Positions 59,326 to 64,000 of a stretch of DNA of 64,000 nt are shown piece by piece (within the stretch, counting starts at the first letter, position 1; each line of letters begins with the position of its first letter). The notes under the pieces were generated by a model, which saw only the letters and a list, made by a program, of their open reading frames with translations, was not told where the DNA came from and made no database searches. The stretch covers positions 168,919,306 to 168,983,305 of the forward strand of contig CM051462.1 in assembly GCA_028095005.1 (NCBI GenBank), read 5' to 3'. The stretch is from Rhynchospora pubera. Taxonomy: Eukaryota; Streptophyta; Magnoliopsida; Poales; Cyperaceae. The position numbers were made by a program, and so were the translations under genes.

Positions 59326-60083
59326 ATGCTCTCTAGTTTCAACTTTAAGGAACGGAAGGAGAACATAATGTTAGTTCTCGGTTGTCTAGATCTTGACTAT
59401 GCATTTAGGGGCCGTTTGGATCATGTGGAAATTTATAGAATTTTTTATTCCTAGACATAAATTTATTATAAACAATCCAAACTCTTCACAAAATTACACA
59501 CTTTCTAATACTTTATGCCTAGGAATAGGAAATTCCTCCTATTCCTAAGCGATCCAAACGGCCCCTTAGGGAGGATAAATCACCTGAGATTGTTGCTAAG
59601 AGCACACAACATATTCAAAATTTTGCTTAGTGAAATCTCTCCAATTGCATGGGTTTATTGATCATTAAGAAGACAATTCCAGAGACATTAAGGGTACAGC
59701 TGATTCCGATCAGGTTAAGGAATACTTGAAAGAAATTGAGAAAAGTTCTGATAAGAATGAGAAAGTGGAATCTTTCACATTCATGGCAAAACTCACCTCT
59801 ATGAGGTACAAATCGAAAAAGCAACATTCGTGAGTACATTTTAGAAGTGTCTAATCTTGATTCAAAGTTACAAGCCCTTAAATTAGACATATCTGAAGAA
59901 ATTCAGGTGTGTCTGGTGCTTTACTCTCTTCCTAGTCAGTACAACCATTTCAAGGTTACTTATAACTGGACTATAAATGAACTGATCTCACATCTAGTTC
60001 AAGAAGAGGAAATATTAAAACTTGAGAAGACACACAATGCTAACGTTGTTTCCACTTCCAAAAGTAATTGGAAAAAAAAATAA
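59326..60083 (+). pseudogene. Copia C gag, interrupted
   Basis: MLSSFNFKERKENIMLVLGC and LDLDYAF match the copia gag start. A 158-bp MITE then splits the frame, after which EDKSPEIVAKS continues. Stops and frameshifts lie at 59700-59830. The last open part (59847-60083) is LDSKLQALKLDISEEIQVCL..SLPSQYNHFKVTYN..EEEILKLEKTH, typical of the UBN2/Retrotran_gag_2 C-terminal half. Confidence 0.8.
59408..59565. mobile_element. Tourist-like MITE inside copia C gag
   Basis: 158 bp, ends GGGGCCGTTTGGATC..GATCCAAACGGCCCC, with the 3-bp target duplication TTA (59405-59407, 59566-59568) typical of PIF/Harbinger. Removing it with one TTA reconnects the gag frame, which confirms the insertion. Confidence 0.92.
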
Positions 60084-60149
60084 AATAAGAAAAATATTGT
60101 TAATTCAGAGTCAAAGAAGGAACTCAATAAGGAAAAGACATGCAAGAAG

Positions 60150-60833
60150 CCAAAGAATCCAAATGGATGCTTCTTCCGTGGCGAAGAGGGATATAAGAAG
60201 AATCAATACAAAGTCGACATGGCCTGGCGCAAGAAAAAAAGTATGTCTCTCTCTTTGGTTTGTTCAGAAGTTAATTTAACTTCAGTACAAAATGATACTT
60301 GATGGATTGATTCAGGTGCTACAACTCACATAAGTACCTCTATGCAGGGTTGCCTGAACTACCACAAGCCAAATGATCGTGAAAGAGACATCTACGTGGG
60401 TGATGGTAAGAAGGCACAAGTTGAAACTATTGGACATGTTAGATTGTTGCCTAGGATTGGATTGTATTTGGTTTTATATGAAACTTTTATTGCACCATTT
60501 TTAGACTTAATTTAGTTTTTATTTCTGTACTGGATAAATTTGGTTACTCTTGTTCTTTTCGAAATGGAAAATTCAGTTTATTTCATAATTTTAAATGCAT
60601 TGGAACTGATTTTCATTCAGTTTATGACAATCTATATTATTTGAAAATTATTTCTTCATATAATGAAAATTTGTATACTAGCATTAGAAGTGTGAAGCAT
60701 AAATTAACTCATGAGAACTCAAGTGCACTTTGGCATAGGCAATTAGGCTATATTTCTCCAAAGAATATGGGAAGGCTTGTGCAAAGTGAAAATACTCGAT
60801 CCTTTAAACATGACAGATTTAGGCCCAAACAAC
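60150..60833 (+). pseudogene. Copia C protease and pre-integrase remnants
   Basis: A decayed zinc knuckle near 60165-60215 is followed by WIDSGATTHISTSMQGCLNY (~60304), the aspartic protease active site, directly after an in-frame TGA at 60301. At 60601-60833 NLYYLKIIS..SALWHRQLGYISPKNMGRL is the pre-integrase His motif. Homology stops near 60833 after a one-base frameshift around 60795. Confidence 0.8.
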
Positions 60834-61814
60834 AGGAACCCACCCCAGCTCCCAAGCAACACACAGGGGGCACCAGGCGGTGGGTCCCAAAGGAAAAGGA
60901 TATTTCTCTGGCTAACCAAGTAGCGAGTCAGAGGATGAAAGACAAAAGGAAAAGAAAATATGTGGTGAAGAAGAGACGGAATGTTGATTATGTCTCGGTA
61001 TGTCATGTGTCCATTGATGTTGATGATGATGAGGAGTCAGTGGAAGTTCACATGGTGGGGACTGGTTCTCAAGAGCTACCCCACTCTGAAAGTGTCCCCG
61101 TGGAAACGCGAGGGCAAAAGGGAAAGGCTTCAGGATCCAAACCTCCCAAACGGGCAGGGCGGCCTAAAAAACCGCAGCCCGGTGGTGGAGGAAATTATCC
61201 AACAAACCAGTGATAATGGAGCAAGTGAGGAAGAGGATCCGAATCCGGATCATGGAAGCCCATCTGATGAGGATGTAGACAAGGAAATCGAGATTTTGGA
61301 GGAAATGTCTGATGAAGTGGCCCAGCTTCGCAAGGAGCTGGAGAAAAAACAAAAGCAACTCCGGCTGGAGAACGCTCGGGTCACAGCAGCATGTGCTGAG
61401 GTCCAGAAGCATATAGTTAGAATGGGCGCACGGCCAAATCGTGCGGTCGTAAACAATGACACACCCAAACCAACCAGCACAAAGAACTCAACATCTGAAC
61501 CAAAACCAAATCCGTCGGTGGAGAGCTCATTTACTCCACTGATGATGGCCGAGAAAAAATCCTCGGTCGTCCAAGTCAAAGCAATCTGGAAACCTCAAAG
61601 TAGAATACTGGAAAAGACAATTTCATCTAGGGAAGCAAGTCATGAAGCCTCTGAGATGCTAAAAGATAAGCAAAGGAAAGAAATAACTAGTGTACCGATT
61701 CCGCCTGACACTCAGATCATGAGTCCTGACGCATCAACAAGCGAAAACTTTACCCTTCCCTCCCAGGAAATGGAAAAACCTACTCCAATCAAGCAATCCA
61801 CTGGGGACGAATGA
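60834..61814 (+). pseudogene. Gypsy D N-terminal region, part 1
   Basis: The first frame (to 61213) is basic and low-complexity (MKDKRKRKYVVKKRRNVDYV, then PPKRAGRPKKPQPGG). About 61185 the sense frame moves to 60981-61814, with an acidic stretch (ASEEEDPNPDHGSPSDEDVD) and a coiled coil (VAQLRKELEKKQKQLRLENA). No enzyme motif. Probably one protein broken by a frameshift. Confidence 0.5.
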
Positions 61815-61815
61815 C

Positions 61816-62612
61816 TGGCATACCAAGTCGAAAGGTCAAGATATAGGGGTAAAGAGTAGCCATGGCATCTCCACTCCACAAACCCATGAACTTGATGTGG
61901 TGCGACATCTCCAACTTCAAATAGAAACCATGGCACTCTTTCAACTTGAAAGGAGAAAGAAAATCATGGAACAATCAGAAGGTTTAGAGGTAATGCCACA
62001 GCTCATATGATAAGTGTAGCAGAGGATCCTGCAGAATCTATCAGTGCCAGTACAATGGATGTAGAGTATGATGACCAGTCTGAAATATCAAAAGCTCTTA
62101 TGCACACTCCAAGTCAAAAGGATGACTGTCAACAGGTCTCACAACAAAGCCAATACTTCAAAGATTTGTCATTGGAGCAAATTCTGGGTCTTCTAGGAGA
62201 TGAAAGTGGGTCTGAAAGTGATTATAGGATTCCTTTCAAAGAAGGAATTAAAAGGGAAACAAAACAAGCTGAAAGTGAAAGCTCCGTCATGGATGGTACA
62301 ACCATTTCTACTGATGAAGTTCAACCGAAGGGCGAAAGCAATGTAATAAAAACCCAAAATGACAAGGAAGGAATTTTTACTTGTGACATAGAAGGAAGTG
62401 AGTATTCTCTATCTGATCGGGTGTCTCGTGAAGAGCCTGTAGAAAGTGAAGAAAGGGACCTTGAGCTGGGGGCATCCTCTGATAATGATGAGGCAATCAA
62501 AAATAGTCAAATGCTAGAGCAAGGTAGTTATGAACTGGCGACCGTTCAGCAAGAGAATACTCAGTTATCAAAATGGTGTGCAAGTATGCAAGATTTTATA
62601 ACTGAAAGATGA
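61816..62612 (+). pseudogene. Gypsy D N-terminal region, part 2
   Basis: After the stop at 61812 coding-like sequence continues in the next frame (61816-62010, VVRHLQLQIETMALFQLERR), then from 62007 in a third frame for 201 codons. It is acidic and Ser/Glu-rich, with FKDLSLEQILGLLGDESGSE and ELATVQQENTQLSKWC. Function unknown. Confidence 0.5.
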
Positions 62613-62639
62613 TTGTGACAAGATTTCCTCCATAAGAAG

Positions 62640-63260
62640 ATGGATGCGCATCCCAGAAAAATCGATTTTGTAAGCCCTAAATCTAAGGAACGGAGAGGTC
62701 GTGCTTTAAAGGGAAAGACTGACCACACAAAAGGCTAGTCAATTCTAAGGGGCAATGAAAAGCCAAGAGATGACTCAACGGTGTCTCTTGAGGTGCAAAA
62801 GATGATTGAAAAGGAAATGGATGAGATGTTAAATCGTCGATTGCAACAATCCGGGCCAGGTCACCTCATACAGCCTAAGGAGAGATTTGGGAGCCCATAT
62901 CCTAAGGAGTATGATCTGGTATGCTATCCAGAGGAATACGTGATACCAAAGTTCAGATTTTTTGATGGTATGGGAACCAAAAAGAGCCCTGAAATACATT
63001 TGGTCCAGTTTAGACTAAAGTGCGGGGACACAGTGAGAAATGAAATCTACCTACTACGCCAATTCCCTCTAAGCCTAAAAGGTCCAGCCTTGGAATGGTA
63101 TGCCTCTCTAGAAGAAAATAGTATCCAAACCTGGGAAGATATGGCAAATGTCTTCTGTCGAAGATTTGCAATCCATACCCGAAAAATTACAATGGCTGAT
63201 TTGGCGAATGAGAAACCAAAGAGAAAGGAATCTGTTAGGGATTTTATTATCCAGATCTGA
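62640..63260 (+). pseudogene. Gypsy D gag (Retrotrans_gag domain)
   Basis: The open part 62781-63260 encodes VIPKFRFFDGMGTKKSPEIH, LRQFPLSLKGPALEWYASLE, then IQTWEDMANVFCRRFAIHTR, the conserved core of the Retrotrans_gag family. The frame extends upstream to about 62640 with one in-frame TAG (~62738). A TGA (63258-63260) separates it from the next segment in the same frame. Confidence 0.88.
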
Positions 63261-63263
63261 AAA

Positions 63264-64000
63264 ATGAATTTTTCTTGCAAACCACCGGTCCCTGAAACTG
63301 ACTTGGTAGAAATGATAATAAGGAATGTCTATGGACGAATCAAACCATTCCTCATAATGGAAACAACAATTGAGGGCTTGCTGACCAAGGTTGACAATTA
63401 TGAACGATTAAAACCAGAGGATTGGCATCACCGATGTGAAAATGAAACAGAGAAAGCAGAAACTGGGATGATCCGACTTTCTAATAATCTGGGAATGGCA
63501 GGAAGTTCAAGGACCTCTAAGAAAAACAATAGCAACAAAATACAAAGAAAATCGCTGGGGGAGTCTTACTCATCCCACATGGTCTCTCATATTTCATGTG
63601 ATGAACTCTCAATGGATAATCCGCCAAACAAAGACAACAATACTGAGAAAACCACAACACCTATATCATGTGTCATCCACAACCCTTCTGAATGGATAAA
63701 AGGAGATTCAAAGGTGTATGAAAATATCAAAGAAGTGTCGGCCTTGACCGGTCGCCCTAAACAAGACACTTTAGAAGACCTGAGCAAGCGACTGGATATG
63801 CAAGATGGTCAGATTGCAATGCTTCGGCTAGAAAATGGTGAAATACGACGCGAAATTACTGCACTCTACCAAGAGAATAGAGAAATGTGTGGTGAGATTG
63901 CCCCACTAAAAGAAAAGAATTTTGGAATGTACCAGAAAATGGTTGGACTCCAACAAGAAAATGGTGTGATATGGATGCTCTTAAAACAAATGAAAAGAAA
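63264..64000 (+). pseudogene. Gypsy D gag continuation, open to the window end
   Basis: After the TGA the same frame stays open for over 240 codons and leaves the window. It first completes the gag fold (PPVPETDLVEMIIRNVYGRI, LTKVDNYERL) and then shows heptad-rich helices (LSKRLDMQDGQIAMLRLENG, ITALYQENREM). The single TGA may be a recent nonsense change or readthrough site. No zinc knuckle is reached before 64000. Confidence 0.75.

Larger units (their letters stand above)
50400..60833 (+). mobile_element. Copia C: old Ty1/copia element split by later insertions
   Basis: 5' LTR and PBS at 50400-51171, a leader (51172-52455 and 59001-59325), gag (59326-60083), zinc knuckle/protease (~60150-60520) and pre-integrase (60601-60833), then abrupt loss. 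The 6.5-kb element at 52456-59000 sits in the leader and a MITE sits in gag. Multiple stops and frameshifts show it is old. No integrase core, RT or 3' LTR is present. Confidence 0.65.
60834..64000 (+). mobile_element. Ty3/gypsy element D, gag side, decayed and running off the window
   Basis: A long hydrophilic N-terminal region in several frames (60834-62612), a Retrotrans_gag domain (62781-63260 and beyond), then a coiled-coil segment to the window end. Several frameshifts (~61185, ~61812, ~62008) and in-frame stops are present. Extra coding sequence ahead of gag recalls Tat/Ogre-type elements; that lineage is a guess. No LTR or PBS is visible; the left end abuts copia C. Confidence 0.7.

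Noticed and set aside
1..64000. tRNA, rRNA or other structured RNA genes
   Set aside because: I looked for A/B-box and rRNA-like blocks. The only tRNA-like matches are the short primer binding sites of the LTR elements.

Overview
This is a plant nuclear window. The evidence is Ty1/copia and Ty3/gypsy retrotransposons, plant-type primer binding sites (initiator tRNA-Met and tRNA-Asp), Helitron, hAT, MULE and Tourist-type elements, AT-rich introns with GT..AG borders, and no bacterial gene organisation. I cannot name the species. Nothing here is a convincing intact host gene: the window is repeat-rich, nested heterochromatin beside a large satellite array.

Layout. 1-2149 is a mixed flank with a MULE-like MITE and a LINE tail, ending in a 500-N assembly gap (2150-2649). 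2650-22364 is one satellite array of ~172-bp AT-rich monomers organised into a 2,318-bp higher-order repeat (HOR). Six nearly identical HOR copies are followed by a shortened copy, an older copy with a different monomer order, and a decayed edge. 22365-25720 is a cluster of palindrome-cored inverted-repeat elements, one long-TIR element carrying genic-looking sequence, and a LINE endonuclease scrap. 25898-26906 is a solo LTR with a 5-bp target duplication.

28060-37667 holds two copia families. Copia A (minus strand) is broken and its 5' LTR is cut. Copia B is present as two head-to-head pieces that form a 1.39-kb-arm inverted repeat and share the same defects. 37668-42551 carries exon-like blocks of a decayed gene and ends in a Helitron 3' terminus. 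42587-49820 contains MITEs, a ~1.95-kb hAT-like element with a nested MULE-MITE, a minus-strand Helitron, and a LINE insertion with a 16-bp target duplication.

50400-60833 is an old copia element C, split by a complete, very young, non-autonomous gypsy-type element (52456-59000: 1,809-bp LTRs, AAGGA target duplication, tRNA-Asp PBS, polypurine tract, one 377-codon ORF, no pol) and by a Tourist-like MITE inside its gag. 60834-64000 is the gag-side half of a decayed Ty3/gypsy element running out of the window.

There is no gene pathway here. The story is one of insertions: satellite homogenisation on the left and layered transposon nesting on the right. The strongest candidates for something undescribed are the 2,318-bp HOR satellite with a readable evolutionary gradient, and the young non-autonomous LTR element with palindromic repeats in its LTR.
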